Counted from the first letter of the stretch, positions 29,680 through 40,721 are shown. The stretch: DNA of 64,000 bases from Hyphomicrobium sp. (GCA_013141015.1 JABFRT010000007.1:10992-74991), one strand, 5' to 3'. Program-made: numbers and translations. Notes: a model not told the origin generated them from the letters alone.

Positions 29680-31350
29680 ATGGTTGCCAAACGCACCCGA
29701 CGCGCCGCTCCTGCCGCCAAGCCGGTGTTCAAACCGGCGGACGCGAAACAAGGTCCAGGCGATGTGGTTATCATCGGCGCGGGCCTTGCCGGATTGTTCA
29801 CGGCGCTGAAGCTGGCGCCGCTGCCGGTGACTGTTATCGCTGCGGCGCCGCTTGGCGAAGGCGCGTCCAGCATGTGGGCGCAGGGCGGCATAGCCGCCGC
29901 CGTTGGCGAAGGCGACAGCACGGATAAGCACGCCGCCGACACGATTGCGGCAGGCGCCGGCATCGTCGACGAAACAATCGCTCACATGGTCGCCGACGAA
30001 GCGCCTGAGCGGATCCGCGATCTGCTGAGCTACGGCGTACCATTCGACCGAGATCTCGAAGGCCACTATGTGCTTTCCAAAGAAGCCGCACATTCCGAAA
30101 AGCGCGTGGTCCGCGTCTCCGGCGACCGCGCCGGTGCCGCCATCATGCAGGCGCTGATCGCGGCTGTGCGCACATGCCCATCGATCCGCGTGCTCGAGGG
30201 CTTTGCCGCCGACGATTTGATTGCGGACGACGGCCACGTTGAAGGCGTCCGCCTGATCCGCCCTGCGGCGCTTGGCAACGGCACCTATGAATTCGTCCCC
30301 GCCTCCGCCGTCGTCTTGGCAACGGGCGGCGTCGGTGCGCTGTTCGCACTGACGACCAACCCTGCTTATGCGCGGGGCGAAGCCATCGCCATGGCCGCAC
30401 GTGCGGGCGCCGTGATCGCTGACGCTGAGTTCGTCCAGTTCCACCCGACCGCCATCGACGCCGGCATCGACCCGGCGCCGCTGGCCACAGAAGCGTTGCG
30501 CGGCGAAGGCGCAATCCTGGTCAACAATCTTGGCGAACGCTTCATGACAAAGATCGACCCGCGCGGCGAATTGGCCGCCCGCGATGTGGTGGCGCGCGGT
30601 GTGTTTGCTGAAATTCAAGCTGGACGCCGCGTATTTCTTGATTGCCGCGAGGCGATTGGCGCGCGTTTCGACGCCGCGTATCCAACCGTTTTTGAACATT
30701 GCCAGCGCGCTGGCATCAACCCGGTCACAGAATTGATTCCTGTAGCGCCTGCCGAGCACTATCACATGGGCGGCATCGCGACCGACGAGCGCGGACGTTC
30801 AAGCATCTCCGGCCTTTGGGCCGTCGGCGAAGTGGCGTCCACAGGACTGCATGGCGCGAACCGGCTCGCATCGAACTCACTGCTGGAAGCAACCGTCTAT
30901 GGCGCGCGCGTCGCAGCCGACATCCGATCGGTTCTGCCGCTGGATCATGTCGGCCATTTTGTCGAGCCCAAGCGCGTGCCCGGCAGCCGGCCAGCCGATC
31001 CACAATTGCGTGCCGAGGCCGTCAGCGCTTTGCGGTCCATCATGACGACCCACGTCGGCGTCGTGCGCACCGCCAAGGGATTGCGAACGGCGCTCGCGGC
31101 GTTGAAGGCCATAGCCCAGCAAGCCACAGGTGACACGGTGCTTGCCAACATGACGCTGGTCGCGCGGCTGATCACCGCCGCCGCGTTGCAGCGCAAGGAA
31201 AGCCGCGGCGGACATTTCCGCAGCGACTTCCCCGAGACCGATCCGGCGCTTGCGGAACGTAGCTTCATGACGCTTGCCGATCTCGACCGGATCGATGCGC
31301 CGGGCCGGATCGCAGCCACGGCGCCAGCCCTCGCCGGATGCCGCACATGA
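29680..31350 (+). CDS. nadB: L-aspartate oxidase
   Basis: DVVIIGAGLAGLFTALKL, SSMWAQGGIAAAVGEGDS, ATGGVGALFALTTNP, EFVQFHPTAI, HYHMGGIATD. Confidence 0.96.
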   Translation: MVAKRTRRAAPAAKPVFKPADAKQGPGDVVIIGAGLAGLFTALKLAPLPVTVIAAAPLGEGASSMWAQGGIAAAVGEGDSTDKHAADTIAAGAGIVDETIAHMVADEAPERIRDLLSYGVPFDRDLEGHYVLSKEAAHSEKRVVRVSGDRAGAAIMQALIAAVRTCPSIRVLEGFAADDLIADDGHVEGVRLIRPAALGNGTYEFVPASAVVLATGGVGALFALTTNPAYARGEAIAMAARAGAVIADAEFVQFHPTAIDAGIDPAPLATEALRGEGAILVNNLGERFMTKIDPRGELAARDVVARGVFAEIQAGRRVFLDCREAIGARFDAAYPTVFEHCQRAGINPVTELIPVAPAEHYHMGGIATDERGRSSISGLWAVGEVASTGLHGANRLASNSLLEATVYGARVAADIRSVLPLDHVGHFVEPKRVPGSRPADPQLRAEAVSALRSIMTTHVGVVRTAKGLRTALAALKAIAQQATGDTVLANMTLVARLITAAALQRKESRGGHFRSDFPETDPALAERSFMTLADLDRIDAPGRIAATAPALAGCRT

Positions 31351-32258
31351 CGCTCGCTCACAGTCCGCGCGCTCTAAATCTCGCGCCTCTGCCCGCACCA
31401 TTGATCGACGCTGCAATCCGCGCCGCGCTGGCGGAGGACTTGGGCCTGGCTGGCGATATCACCACCAACGCCACGGTCGCGGCTGACGCGATTGCAGACG
31501 CTGTTATTGCCACGCGGCAGCCTGGCGTGGTCTCCGGTCTGCAATTGGCCGAAGCTGCATTTCGCGCGCTCGACCCGGACGTGTCGTTCACAATCAAACA
31601 TAACGACGGTGACCGGGTTGCGCCCGGCGACGTGATTGCCGTTATTACCGGCAATGCCCGCGCCGTCCTCACCGCCGAACGCGTCGCCCTGAATTTCATG
31701 GGCCGCATGTCGGGCATCGCGACATTGACGCGGCGCTATGCCGATGCCGCCGCTGGCACCAAAGCCCGGATCGCTGATACGCGCAAAACCACGCCGGGCC
31801 TGCGCGCCTTCGAAAAATACGCCGTGCGGTGCGGCGGCGGCCAGAACCACCGCACAGGCTTGTTCGACGCTGTGCTGATCAAAGATAATCATATCGTTGC
31901 CGCCGGTGGTCTCGAAAAGGCCATCGAAGCGGCCCGCGCCAGTGCCGGCCATATGGTCAAAATCGAAGTCGAAGTCGATACCCTTGACCAGCTCGACGTG
32001 CTGTTGAAATACAAGGTCGACGCGGTTCTGCTCGACAATATGACACCGGCTCAATTGAAGGATGCCGTCACGCGGGTCGCCGGCCGCTGCCTGACGGAAG
32101 CTTCAGGCGGCGTTAACCTCGACACGGTCGCGGCCATCGCCAAATGCGGCGTCGATATGATCTCTGTTGGCGCTTTGACCCATTCCGCGCCCGTTCTCGA
32201 CCTCGGCCTGGACTTCAAATCCCGCCGCCCGGCAACCAAACACAGCGCTAACGCTTGA
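31338..32258 (+). CDS. nadC: nicotinate-nucleotide diphosphorylase (carboxylating)
   Basis: LAEDLGLAGDITTNAT, NFMGRMSGIAT, DTRKTTPGLRAFEKYAVRCGGGQNHRTGLFDAVLIKDNH; 13-nt overlap with nadB. Confidence 0.97.
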   Translation: MPHMTLAHSPRALNLAPLPAPLIDAAIRAALAEDLGLAGDITTNATVAADAIADAVIATRQPGVVSGLQLAEAAFRALDPDVSFTIKHNDGDRVAPGDVIAVITGNARAVLTAERVALNFMGRMSGIATLTRRYADAAAGTKARIADTRKTTPGLRAFEKYAVRCGGGQNHRTGLFDAVLIKDNHIVAAGGLEKAIEAARASAGHMVKIEVEVDTLDQLDVLLKYKVDAVLLDNMTPAQLKDAVTRVAGRCLTEASGGVNLDTVAAIAKCGVDMISVGALTHSAPVLDLGLDFKSRRPATKHSANA

Positions 32259-32349
32259 TTTTGCCACACTTAGCGATCACCTCAGTCTATGAGAGTGACT
32301 GAAGCTTGCCGGCAAGTTACCGGCGTGCACAGCGATCGACATAACGAAC

Positions 32350-32574
32350 GTGGATATCATGAAGTGGATCGTCGTCTGGGGCGTTAGCGCGGTTGCCGCC
32401 GCAGCGCTTGCGGCAGTCTTTGCCGGCCAGAAAAACCGCGACTACTCGCACTGGGTGGCGTGGTGCTTTGTGTTTCCGCCGCTCGTCATCTGGCTGATGC
32501 TGATGCCATCGAACAAGGGGCCGCGGCCGCGCAAACCCACACTCGATGAAATCGACCGCCGCGACGGCAGCTGA
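32350..32574 (+). CDS. small predicted membrane protein, uncharacterised
   Basis: 74-aa ORF with two hydrophobic helices. Confidence 0.5.
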   Translation: MDIMKWIVVWGVSAVAAAALAAVFAGQKNRDYSHWVAWCFVFPPLVIWLMLMPSNKGPRPRKPTLDEIDRRDGS

Positions 32575-32577
32575 GCG

Positions 32578-35298
32578 TTACGAAATCTCTTCGGGCGGCG
32601 ATGCCATGCGCGCCCGGATGGCGGCTTGCGCAGCCGACAACCGTGCGACCGGCACGCGGTACGGCGAACACGACACATAGTCGAGCCCAGCACTTTCGAA
32701 GAACGCGATCGATTTTGGATCGCCGCCATGCTCGCCGCAGATGCCGGCCTTCAAAGCCGGTTTGGCCTTGCGTCCGCGCTCCACACCAATCCGCACCAAT
32801 TCACCAACGCCCGTCTGATCGATCGAAACAAACGGATCGATAGCAATGATTTCGTGCTCCAGGTAACTCGACAGGATCGGCGCGGCGTCATCGCGCGACA
32901 GGCCGAGCGCGGTCTGCGTCAGATCATTTGTGCCGAACGAAAAGAAGTCCGCGCCCTTCTCGCCCTTGGCGATATCTTCGGCACGCAGCGCTGCGCGCGG
33001 CAACTCGATCATGGTGCCGACATCGTACGCGAGTGACACGCCGGTTTCCTTTTCAACCGCCTTCGCCACATCGACAATCACCGCACGCAGCACATCGAAT
33101 TCCTGCCGGTAGGCCACGAACGGGATCATCACTTCCGGACGAACCGGCGCGCCGGTTTTTTGGCCAGCAGCAATCGCCGCTTCAAAAATTGCCCGGGCCT
33201 GCATGCCGGTAATCTCCGGGAACTTGATGCCAAGGCGGCAGCCGCGGAAGCCGAGCATGGGGTTAAATTCCTCAAGCTCCGCCACGCGGGCCTTGAGGCG
33301 CATCAGATCCATACCAAGGGCGGCTGCGACCTGCGCGGCCTCGCGGTCTTCGTGCGGCAGGAACTCATGCAATGGCGGATCGAGCAGACGGATGGTGACC
33401 GGAAGCCCGGCCATGATTTCAAAAAGCTCTTCGAAATCGGCGCGCTGCATCGGCAGCAACTTGTCGAGTGCCTGGCGGCGGCCTTCGATGTCCTCGGCGC
33501 AAATCATTTCGCGGACCGCGAGAATACGGCTCTCCTCAAAAAACATGTGCTCGGTGCGGCAAAGACCAATGCCCTCGGCTCCGAACATGCGCGCCTGCCG
33601 GGCATCGCGCGGCGTGTCGGCGTTGGTGCGCACACGCATGCGCCGCGTTTCATCGGCCCAACCCATGATGGTCGCGAATGTGCCTGATAATTCCGGGGCG
33701 CGCATTTTGGCTTTGCCCGCATAGACACGGCCGTTGCCGCCATCAATGGTAATGATATCGCCGGCGCGGAAAGTGCGCGCGCCAGCCCGCATCGTGCCGG
33801 CATTGACGTCGATTCTGAGAGTGCCTGCGCCGGATACGCATGGCCGCCCCATGCCGCGCGCGACGACGGCTGCGTGCGAGGTCATGCCGCCGCGTGCGGT
33901 CAAAACGCCGACCGCTGCATGCATACCGTGAACATCTTCGGGGCTGGTTTCAGCGCGCACCAAAATAACATCGCGGCCCTTGGCACGCAGTGCTTCCGCC
34001 ATTTCCGCATGAAATACGATTTCGCCGGATGCAGCGCCAGGCGACGCCGGCAGGCCTTTGCCGATCAGATCGTTTTCCGCGGCAGAATCGATTGTTGGAT
34101 GCAGCAATTGATCGAGCGCGGATGGCTCGACGCGCAACACCGCCTCATCGCGGGTGATCAATCCTTCCGCTGCCATATCGACAGAAATTTTAAGCGCGGC
34201 ATCTGTTGTGCGTTTGCCAGAGCGCGTCTGCAGCAGCCAAAGCTTGCCGATTTGAATGGTGAATTCCACGTCCTGCATATCGCGGTAGTGCTGCTCCAAG
34301 CGGCGGAAAACCGCCTTCAGCTCGGCAAAGGCGTCCGGCATCATCTCTTCGAGCGACAAGCCCGTGCCCATACTCAATCCGGCGCGCGTCAGCGGTTGCG
34401 GTGTGCGGATGCCGGCGACGACATCTTCGCCTTGGGCATTCGGCAGATACTCGCCGAAAATTTCGTTGGCCCCGGTCGATGGGTTGCGCGTGAACGCGAC
34501 GCCGGTTGCCGACGTTTCACCCAGATTGCCAAACACCATGGCTTGCACGTTGACGGCGGTGCCCCAATCGTCAGGAATATCATGCAAGCGGCGATACGTT
34601 GCGGCGCGCGGATTGTGCCAGGAATCGAACACGGCGGCGATAGCGCCCCACAGCTGCGCATTGGTGTCTTGGGGAAACGGCGCCCCCGACTCCCGCACGA
34701 CGGCCGCATTGTAATCGCCAATGATCTCGCGCCACGCCTCAGCGTCGATTTCCGTGTCAGCGCCAAAGCCGTTGAGGTTTTTGAAATTCTCCAAAATGTC
34801 TTCGAACACGCCGTGATCGACGCCGAGCACGACATCGGCATACATTTGGATAAAGCGCCGGTAGCTATCGAACGCAAAGCGCGCATCACCCGTCAAGGCC
34901 GCCAGCGCCTGAACTGTCTTGTCGTTGAGGCCGAGGTTGAGAATGGTGTCCATCATACCCGGCATCGAGGCGCGCGAGCCGGACCGTACCGAGACCAGCA
35001 ACGGCCGCTGCTCGTCGCCGAATTTCGCGCCAACGGTTTCGCCGATTTTGGCCAGCCCCGCTTCAACTTGATCGCGAAGCTCTGGCGGCAGCTTTTTGCC
35101 GAGGGCAAAAAACAGGGCGCAGACTTCAGTCGGAATGGTGAAGCCTGGCGGCACGGGCAACCCCAGATTGGCCATCTCAGCAAGGTTTGCCCCCTTGCCG
35201 CCGAGCATAGCCGACATGGCAGCTTTGCCTTCGGCCTGTCCTGGGGCGAAGCTGTAGACCCATTTCTCTTTGCCGTCGGTTCCCGGCTGTGTCATCAC
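32578..35298 (-). CDS. ppdK: pyruvate, phosphate dikinase
   Basis: GGKGANLAEMANLGLPVPPGFTI, GGMTSHAAVVARGMGRPCVSG, GLCRTEHMFFE, FSFGTNDLTQ, GICGEHGGDP. Confidence 0.97.
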   Translation of the reverse strand: MMTQPGTDGKEKWVYSFAPGQAEGKAAMSAMLGGKGANLAEMANLGLPVPPGFTIPTEVCALFFALGKKLPPELRDQVEAGLAKIGETVGAKFGDEQRPLLVSVRSGSRASMPGMMDTILNLGLNDKTVQALAALTGDARFAFDSYRRFIQMYADVVLGVDHGVFEDILENFKNLNGFGADTEIDAEAWREIIGDYNAAVVRESGAPFPQDTNAQLWGAIAAVFDSWHNPRAATYRRLHDIPDDWGTAVNVQAMVFGNLGETSATGVAFTRNPSTGANEIFGEYLPNAQGEDVVAGIRTPQPLTRAGLSMGTGLSLEEMMPDAFAELKAVFRRLEQHYRDMQDVEFTIQIGKLWLLQTRSGKRTTDAALKISVDMAAEGLITRDEAVLRVEPSALDQLLHPTIDSAAENDLIGKGLPASPGAASGEIVFHAEMAEALRAKGRDVILVRAETSPEDVHGMHAAVGVLTARGGMTSHAAVVARGMGRPCVSGAGTLRIDVNAGTMRAGARTFRAGDIITIDGGNGRVYAGKAKMRAPELSGTFATIMGWADETRRMRVRTNADTPRDARQARMFGAEGIGLCRTEHMFFEESRILAVREMICAEDIEGRRQALDKLLPMQRADFEELFEIMAGLPVTIRLLDPPLHEFLPHEDREAAQVAAALGMDLMRLKARVAELEEFNPMLGFRGCRLGIKFPEITGMQARAIFEAAIAAGQKTGAPVRPEVMIPFVAYRQEFDVLRAVIVDVAKAVEKETGVSLAYDVGTMIELPRAALRAEDIAKGEKGADFFSFGTNDLTQTALGLSRDDAAPILSSYLEHEIIAIDPFVSIDQTGVGELVRIGVERGRKAKPALKAGICGEHGGDPKSIAFFESAGLDYVSCSPYRVPVARLSAAQAAIRARMASPPEEIS

Positions 35299-35463
35299 AC
35301 CATCTCAATCGTCGTTACAACCGGCGTTGGACACCATCCAAAGGCCGGTCCGCAAGCGGTGGCATAGCAGCCCGGCCTATAGAGTAGAAGGGCTGAGCCG
35401 ATTATCCCCCCGGGAAGCCGCCGCCCCGGCAATCCATCCGCTTCAAATCTGGACGAGCATACT

Positions 35464-36879
35464 ATGAGCCCACTGAACAAAGTCCTCGACACCCTCGGCC
35501 AATCGAAACAAGCAGGCCTGGACCGCTTATTCGAACTGCTGCGCATCGAAAGCGTTTCAACCGATCCGGCGTTCAAGGGCAATTGTCAGCAGGCTGCGGC
35601 GTGGTGCGCGGCGGCTCTGACCGGCATCGGCTTTGCGGAGGCAAAAGTTGTCCAAACAAGCGGACACCCGATGGTTGTGGCGCATGACCGCCACGACCGG
35701 CCGGCAGGCATGCCGCATGTGCTGTTTTACGGCCATTACGATGTTCAGCCCGCCGATCCGCTGGAGCTTTGGACATCGCCGCCGTTCGAGCCGCGGCTTG
35801 CCGAAGAACCCGGCAACGGCACGGTGATCGTGGCGCGCGGCGCGGAAGACAACAAAGGCCAGCTAATGACCTTTTTCGAAGCGGCCCGTGCCTGGAAAGC
35901 GGTGGCTGGCGAATTGCCGGTTGCGGTCTCGGTGTTGATTGAGGGCGAAGAAGAATGCGGTTCCCCGTCGTTGCCAGAATTTCTGAAAATGCATGGCGAT
36001 GAACTGAAAGCTGATCTGGTGCTGGTCTGCGATACCGGCCAATGGGACAAAGATACGCCAGCCATCACCACCATGCTGCGCGGCCTTGCTGGCGACGAAC
36101 TGGTGATCAGCGGCCCAAGCCGCGATCTGCATTCCGGCATCTATGGCGGGCCGGTTTCAAACCCGATCCGTGTACTCGCTAAGGTCATTGCGGCGCTCCA
36201 CGACGATAACGGGCGCATCGCGGTCCCAGGTTTCTACGACGGCGTCAAAGACCCCTCGCCTGAGCAACTGGCACAGTGGCAAACGCTCGGTCTGCGCGCT
36301 GACGCATTCCTCGGCTCAATTGGCCTGTCAACTCCCGCCGGTGAACAGGGCCGCACGCTGATCGAACAGCTGTGGTCGCGGCCAACACTCGAATTCAACG
36401 GCGTGACCGGCGGCTATCAGGGCATCGGCTCGAAGACGGTTATTCCAGCCAAAGCCTCGGTCAAAATCACCTGCCGCTTGGTGCCGGGCCAAGACCCGGA
36501 CAAAGTCATGGCGGACCTTCGCGCCTATGTGGCGACGCTTGTGCCGCCCGACTGCAGCGCAACCTGGCTTGGCAACCGCGGCTCCGGCGCCATCATGTTC
36601 GACACCGCCGGCCCGTCGATGCAGGCCGCCGCCAAGGCGCTCGCCGACGAATGGGGCCGCCCGGCCGTGTTGATGGGCTGCGGTGCGTCGATCCCGATCG
36701 TCTCGTCGTTCCGAGATGCGCTTGGCATGGACAGCTTGTTGATCGGCTATGGCCTTGACGACGACCGGATCCATTCGCCGAATGAAAAGTACAACATCAC
36801 AAGCTTTGAAAAGGGTGCGCGCAGCTGGGCCCGGATCCTTGCGGCGTTGGCGGAGAATGCCGGCCGGCCGAAAATCTGA
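35464..36879 (+). CDS. M20/M25/M40-family dipeptidase
   Basis: [40 protein letters not shown], metal-binding residues of M20 family. Confidence 0.92.
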   Translation: MSPLNKVLDTLGQSKQAGLDRLFELLRIESVSTDPAFKGNCQQAAAWCAAALTGIGFAEAKVVQTSGHPMVVAHDRHDRPAGMPHVLFYGHYDVQPADPLELWTSPPFEPRLAEEPGNGTVIVARGAEDNKGQLMTFFEAARAWKAVAGELPVAVSVLIEGEEECGSPSLPEFLKMHGDELKADLVLVCDTGQWDKDTPAITTMLRGLAGDELVISGPSRDLHSGIYGGPVSNPIRVLAKVIAALHDDNGRIAVPGFYDGVKDPSPEQLAQWQTLGLRADAFLGSIGLSTPAGEQGRTLIEQLWSRPTLEFNGVTGGYQGIGSKTVIPAKASVKITCRLVPGQDPDKVMADLRAYVATLVPPDCSATWLGNRGSGAIMFDTAGPSMQAAAKALADEWGRPAVLMGCGASIPIVSSFRDALGMDSLLIGYGLDDDRIHSPNEKYNITSFEKGARSWARILAALAENAGRPKI

Positions 36880-36976
36880 TTTCAGCCGGGAAACGCTATC
36901 CGCCGCCGCAATCTCGCACTATATGCAGCTGTCTGAGCCGCCCGCCGCGGCAACCAATCGAGGACGACAATCCGCA

Positions 36977-37933
36977 ATGAAGCGCCTGACCAACCGCACC
37001 TACTTTACAATTGCCGCGTTGTGCATTGCCGGCATTTCAGCCGCCGTGAACGCCCAGCAGCGCGCACCATGGGGCGACCAGCGCTACAACGACCGCGATA
37101 GCCGGTATAATGATCGCGACAGCCGCTCCAACGACCGTGGCAATACCTACAATTCTCAACGCAACGCGCCGTGGCCCAGCGACCGCTTCGACCCACAGCA
37201 GCAGGGCCGCAATTCCCAAGCCAACACCGCCGGACAATTCGATTACTACGCGCTCGTTCTGTCGTGGAGCCCAAGCTATTGTTCAGGTGCTGGTGACAAC
37301 GACGATCAACAATGCAACCGCAGCGATGGCAAGCGCTTCTCGTTTGTTTTGCATGGGCTGTGGCCGCAATACGAAAAGGGCTATCCGCAAGACTGCCGCA
37401 CCGCGCGCCGCCCGTTCGTACCGCAGCCGTTGATCGATAGCATGCTCGATATCATGCCAAGCTCCCGTCTGGTCATTCACGAATACCGCAAACATGGCAC
37501 ATGCTCTGGCCTGCAGCCGGACGGATATCTGTCGCTCGCGCGCCAACTTTACTCCAGCATTCGCATTCCTGAGCGGTTTAAAAACCCATTTGAACAGCAA
37601 TTCACCTCGCCGTCTGAGGTGATCGCCAACTTCACGCGTGCCAACCCCCAGATCACGCCCGACATGATGGCGGTCGCCTGTGGCGGCGCTGGAAACCGGC
37701 TTAAAGAAATCCGCTTCTGCTTCAGCAAGGACGGCAAGCCGCGAAGCTGTGGCGAAAACGAAAATCAGCGCCGTATGTGCTCATCCGACCGGATGTTCGT
37801 ACCGCCTGTGCGGTCGACTGCGCGTGACGACCAGCTTGGCAGCACGCCAAAATCGCCGCCCGGCAGTGGCCAGTACCGCGACCAGAACCCGCTTCCCGGC
37901 CCGCGCATGATTGAGCGCCCGCGCGGCATTTGA
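36977..37933 (+). CDS. ribonuclease T2 family protein, exported
   Basis: Signal peptide; CAS1 FVLHGLWPQ and CAS2 HEYRKHGTCSG; start at ATG 36977. Confidence 0.92.
   Translation: MKRLTNRTYFTIAALCIAGISAAVNAQQRAPWGDQRYNDRDSRYNDRDSRSNDRGNTYNSQRNAPWPSDRFDPQQQGRNSQANTAGQFDYYALVLSWSPSYCSGAGDNDDQQCNRSDGKRFSFVLHGLWPQYEKGYPQDCRTARRPFVPQPLIDSMLDIMPSSRLVIHEYRKHGTCSGLQPDGYLSLARQLYSSIRIPERFKNPFEQQFTSPSEVIANFTRANPQITPDMMAVACGGAGNRLKEIRFCFSKDGKPRSCGENENQRRMCSSDRMFVPPVRSTARDDQLGSTPKSPPGSGQYRDQNPLPGPRMIERPRGI
37082..37144 (+). repeat. three degenerate 21-nt in-frame repeats (RYNDRDS/RYNDRDS/RSNDRGN)
   Basis: 37082-37102, 37103-37123, 37124-37144 within the RNase T2-like gene. Confidence 0.85.
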
Positions 37934-38095
37934 AAGCGGTTTAAGGCCTGGATGCCCCCTCGCCCCAAAAGCGCAGCCGCAAAGCAATCATCTGTCTACA
38001 TCTCCCGTCCGCAATCTCCGTTGGGTGCGGAATCGCCTTGCAGGATTGAGCGAACTTCGCAAACTCGGGCCTAGTGATTCGCTTTTGAGTCTGCA

Positions 38096-38947
38096 ATGCG
38101 CACGTTGGATCTTGATCAATTCTGGCCTTTACCGAGCAGCGGGCTTAAGTCCGTCGCTGCGGCATTGACGACGCCTGTGGCACGGGCCGAAACAGCCGCC
38201 ATAACGGACGATGCCGATGCGCAACTGGCCGCTGATCTCGCGGCAGACAGTGCGCCTGAAGGCCCCTTCGATGCGCTCGAGATTGCAGATGACGAAGTTG
38301 CCCCACGCGCAGACAGGGATACAGATACGGAAGCCGTGCCCTTTGCGCTTGCCGGTGCCGGCGCTGCGGTCCGGCAACGTGCGCGATCCGCTCAAGCGTT
38401 TTTCAGGTCGTTCGACGTTCATGCCGCCGGATGGTTGTCGATGGGCTTCGTCGCCGGAATGGTATCCTGGCACGCCGTTGGATTCTGGGGCTTCGTATCT
38501 CAAAGCGTGTTGAACGGGCCCGGACGCTCTCCAGCGCAGATCGCCGCGCAGCCGACAACGGTCACTGAGAAGACGTTGCTGCAGCCAGCGCAAGTCTCCA
38601 GCAGTCTAGCCAACGCAAGCCAAACCGGCACCAGTCAAATCACAACCGGATCACTGCCGACGTTCGTTCCGCTGCCCGGCGCCTGCATGGCATTGACCGT
38701 GGATCGCACCACAGGCGCGACCGTTGCGCGGACTTGCGATGTCGGCGAACAGCCGATGCGCGACGCGGGCCGGCGGCGCAAAGGTGACCGGATGCCAGGT
38801 GCTGAAGCGCGCCTGCAGGAACCAACCGTCTGGGCTTCAGCTACAACGGCAACGCCCGTTGAAAACGCCCTGACGGCGCAAGATCTGCAAGCCGCCCCGC
38901 CAGCGGAACAAGATTTCGATTTGCGCTTGCGGGTCGAGCCGCAATAA
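38096..38947 (+). CDS. uncharacterised membrane-anchored protein
   Basis: ORF with central hydrophobic segment AAGWLSMGFVAGMVSWHAVGFWGFV. Confidence 0.55.
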   Translation: MRTLDLDQFWPLPSSGLKSVAAALTTPVARAETAAITDDADAQLAADLAADSAPEGPFDALEIADDEVAPRADRDTDTEAVPFALAGAGAAVRQRARSAQAFFRSFDVHAAGWLSMGFVAGMVSWHAVGFWGFVSQSVLNGPGRSPAQIAAQPTTVTEKTLLQPAQVSSSLANASQTGTSQITTGSLPTFVPLPGACMALTVDRTTGATVARTCDVGEQPMRDAGRRRKGDRMPGAEARLQEPTVWASATTATPVENALTAQDLQAAPPAEQDFDLRLRVEPQ

Positions 38948-38961
38948 AGGCCGTAAAAGTT

Positions 38962-39717
38962 TTATGCCGCCTGCCGCTGCCGCTCCGCGCGCCACGAAAC
39001 CGGTGCCTTGCCAATAAAGCCAGCCGCCGCATCGGCCTTCATCTTGTCGATCAGCAGCGGATTGATGCTCCACCCGCTGGCCAAGCGCAGAACTTGTTCT
39101 TCCGTCGGATAGAGTACGATCGCGCCACCCGCGTCGCCCTTGCGGCCTTTGATACCACGCAGGTCAAACAGCTTCAGTCCGAGCTCTTTTTCTTCCGCCG
39201 TCAGCCGGCCGCGATCTAAAATCACGCCGCTTTCACCAATCACGAACGCGCGCACCAGCTTGCCCTTATGCACGCGGGCCCAGCCGAACAGATCTATTAT
39301 CGGGAACGACGCAAAATATTGGACGTCGGTAAAGCGCTCCGAGAGACGCAGCAGCAGCGGCGTCAGCTTGTCGATGAAGGACGGACCAACCGGATGCGGC
39401 AGCGGTACGCCGGCAACAAACGTCCACCCTTTGACCGGCGGCGAGACGAACACATAAGTATCGCTCAAGCGGTCATCGTAGATCGTGCCGATGCCGGAAT
39501 TCCAATTGGCCGGTGCTGCCCCTTCAATGCCCAGCGCATCGATCACGCCCGCGGTGTCGGCTGACTTTACCGCCAGCCACGACATGCGATAGCCGAACGG
39601 CTTGGGCTGGTCCGGCGTCTCGCCAAAAACCACGCGTCTCTCCGCCAGCCGTGGCGCAAGCACCAAAGCAATGAGCGCGACGGTTGCGCCCGTGAGGATA
39701 AGGATCAGCGCGGTCAT
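38962..39717 (-). CDS. uncharacterised N-terminally membrane-anchored protein (ORF from 39768)
   Basis: TM MTALILILTGATVALIALVLAPRL followed by coherent globular domain. Confidence 0.6.
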   Translation of the reverse strand: MTALILILTGATVALIALVLAPRLAERRVVFGETPDQPKPFGYRMSWLAVKSADTAGVIDALGIEGAAPANWNSGIGTIYDDRLSDTYVFVSPPVKGWTFVAGVPLPHPVGPSFIDKLTPLLLRLSERFTDVQYFASFPIIDLFGWARVHKGKLVRAFVIGESGVILDRGRLTAEEKELGLKLFDLRGIKGRKGDAGGAIVLYPTEEQVLRLASGWSINPLLIDKMKADAAAGFIGKAPVSWRAERQRQAA

Positions 39718-39846
39718 CAGCGAATCAGCTGCCCTTGAGCGTTGTGATCGCCTGTTTCCCTTGCGCACTGCGCCGCCGCAAGCACCGCATGGCGCACGCC
39801 TGGGGAAAAAACGACGCTTCGAGGTCTATAGCGCCGCAAAACAAAA

Positions 39847-39868
39847 CCGGGGCCCCTAAGGGCCCCGG
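39847..39868 (-). terminator. factor-independent terminator of the TorF-like porin gene
   Basis: CCGGGGCCC-CTAA-GGGCCCCGG perfect 9-bp stem; minus-strand T-run (TTTTGTTTT). Confidence 0.85.
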
Positions 39869-39905
39869 CTCTGTCGTGACGGGAAGTCTGTCTGCGAAGG
39901 CAGCC

Positions 39906-40721
39906 TTATGGCAGGGCAACCTTGACGCCGAAGACGAAGCGGTCATCGGTCGAAGTCACACCCGGGACATCGACGTCGCGGTTGCTACCCCAGTAGCGCA
40001 TATCGAAGGTGATCTTTTCGACAGCCAGCGACAGACCCGCGTTCCAGTAAATGATGTCGTCAAAGAAGCGGGGATCGGTGATGGCCGGTGCCGCCGCAGC
40101 ATTTTCAAAGGCAAACACTTCATCGACAGTTTGATAGCCGACCACACCGCTGATCGTTGGTGTGAAAACACCGATCACCGGCAGCGTGTACGATGCGTTA
40201 CCTTCAATGGTGTAGGACGCGCCGGTCTCGTAGGAGTAATCCGGCGAATAATAGAAGTTTGTGCCGAGTGTCGCGTTGGTGAATGGGCTGAAGCTCGCGC
40301 CTGCCTTCAATTCAAAATAGTCGACGTCAACAACTGCGCCCGAAATAAAGTTCGTCGCAATCGCTGAGGCTTGGCTCGGGTAGCCGTAGTAGATGACGCC
40401 GAAGTCGAAAGTGACCGGGCCAAGCACAGGCTTGATGCCAGCATAGAGGTCGATTTCGGTATTAGTCGCGACAAAGTTCTCGTCAACGTTCGAAGCCCAC
40501 ACGCCAGCATAAAAAATGCCGTAACCGATATCGGCGCCGCCCTGCAGGGCCGGCTTGTCATCGCGCTGCGAGAAGCCGCGGAACATGTAGTCCGAGACCG
40601 CGCCGATGTTGAAGCTGTAGGTGAAGGCTGGTGCGTCGTCGGCGCGTGCGGCACCGGCAAAGCCCGAAACCGCTGCGGCGGCCGCTACCGCCAGATACTG
40701 CACTTTACGGATCATCGTCAT
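39906..40721 (-). CDS. TorF-family putative porin
   Basis: Signal peptide; FTYSFNIGAVSDYMFRGFSQRDDKPALQGGADIGY...YAGVWASNVD; start at 40721 (ORF from 40871). Confidence 0.88.
   Translation of the reverse strand: MTMIRKVQYLAVAAAAAVSGFAGAARADDAPAFTYSFNIGAVSDYMFRGFSQRDDKPALQGGADIGYGIFYAGVWASNVDENFVATNTEIDLYAGIKPVLGPVTFDFGVIYYGYPSQASAIATNFISGAVVDVDYFELKAGASFSPFTNATLGTNFYYSPDYSYETGASYTIEGNASYTLPVIGVFTPTISGVVGYQTVDEVFAFENAAAAPAITDPRFFDDIIYWNAGLSLAVEKITFDMRYWGSNRDVDVPGVTSTDDRFVFGVKVALP

Noticed and set aside
29602-30765. 387-aa minus-strand ORF
   Set aside because: Antisense to nadB whose motifs are unambiguous; shadow ORF
33874-35367. 497-aa plus-strand ORF
   Set aside because: Entirely antisense to ppdK, composition (His/Arg/Cys-rich) typical of GC-rich shadow frames; no conserved motif
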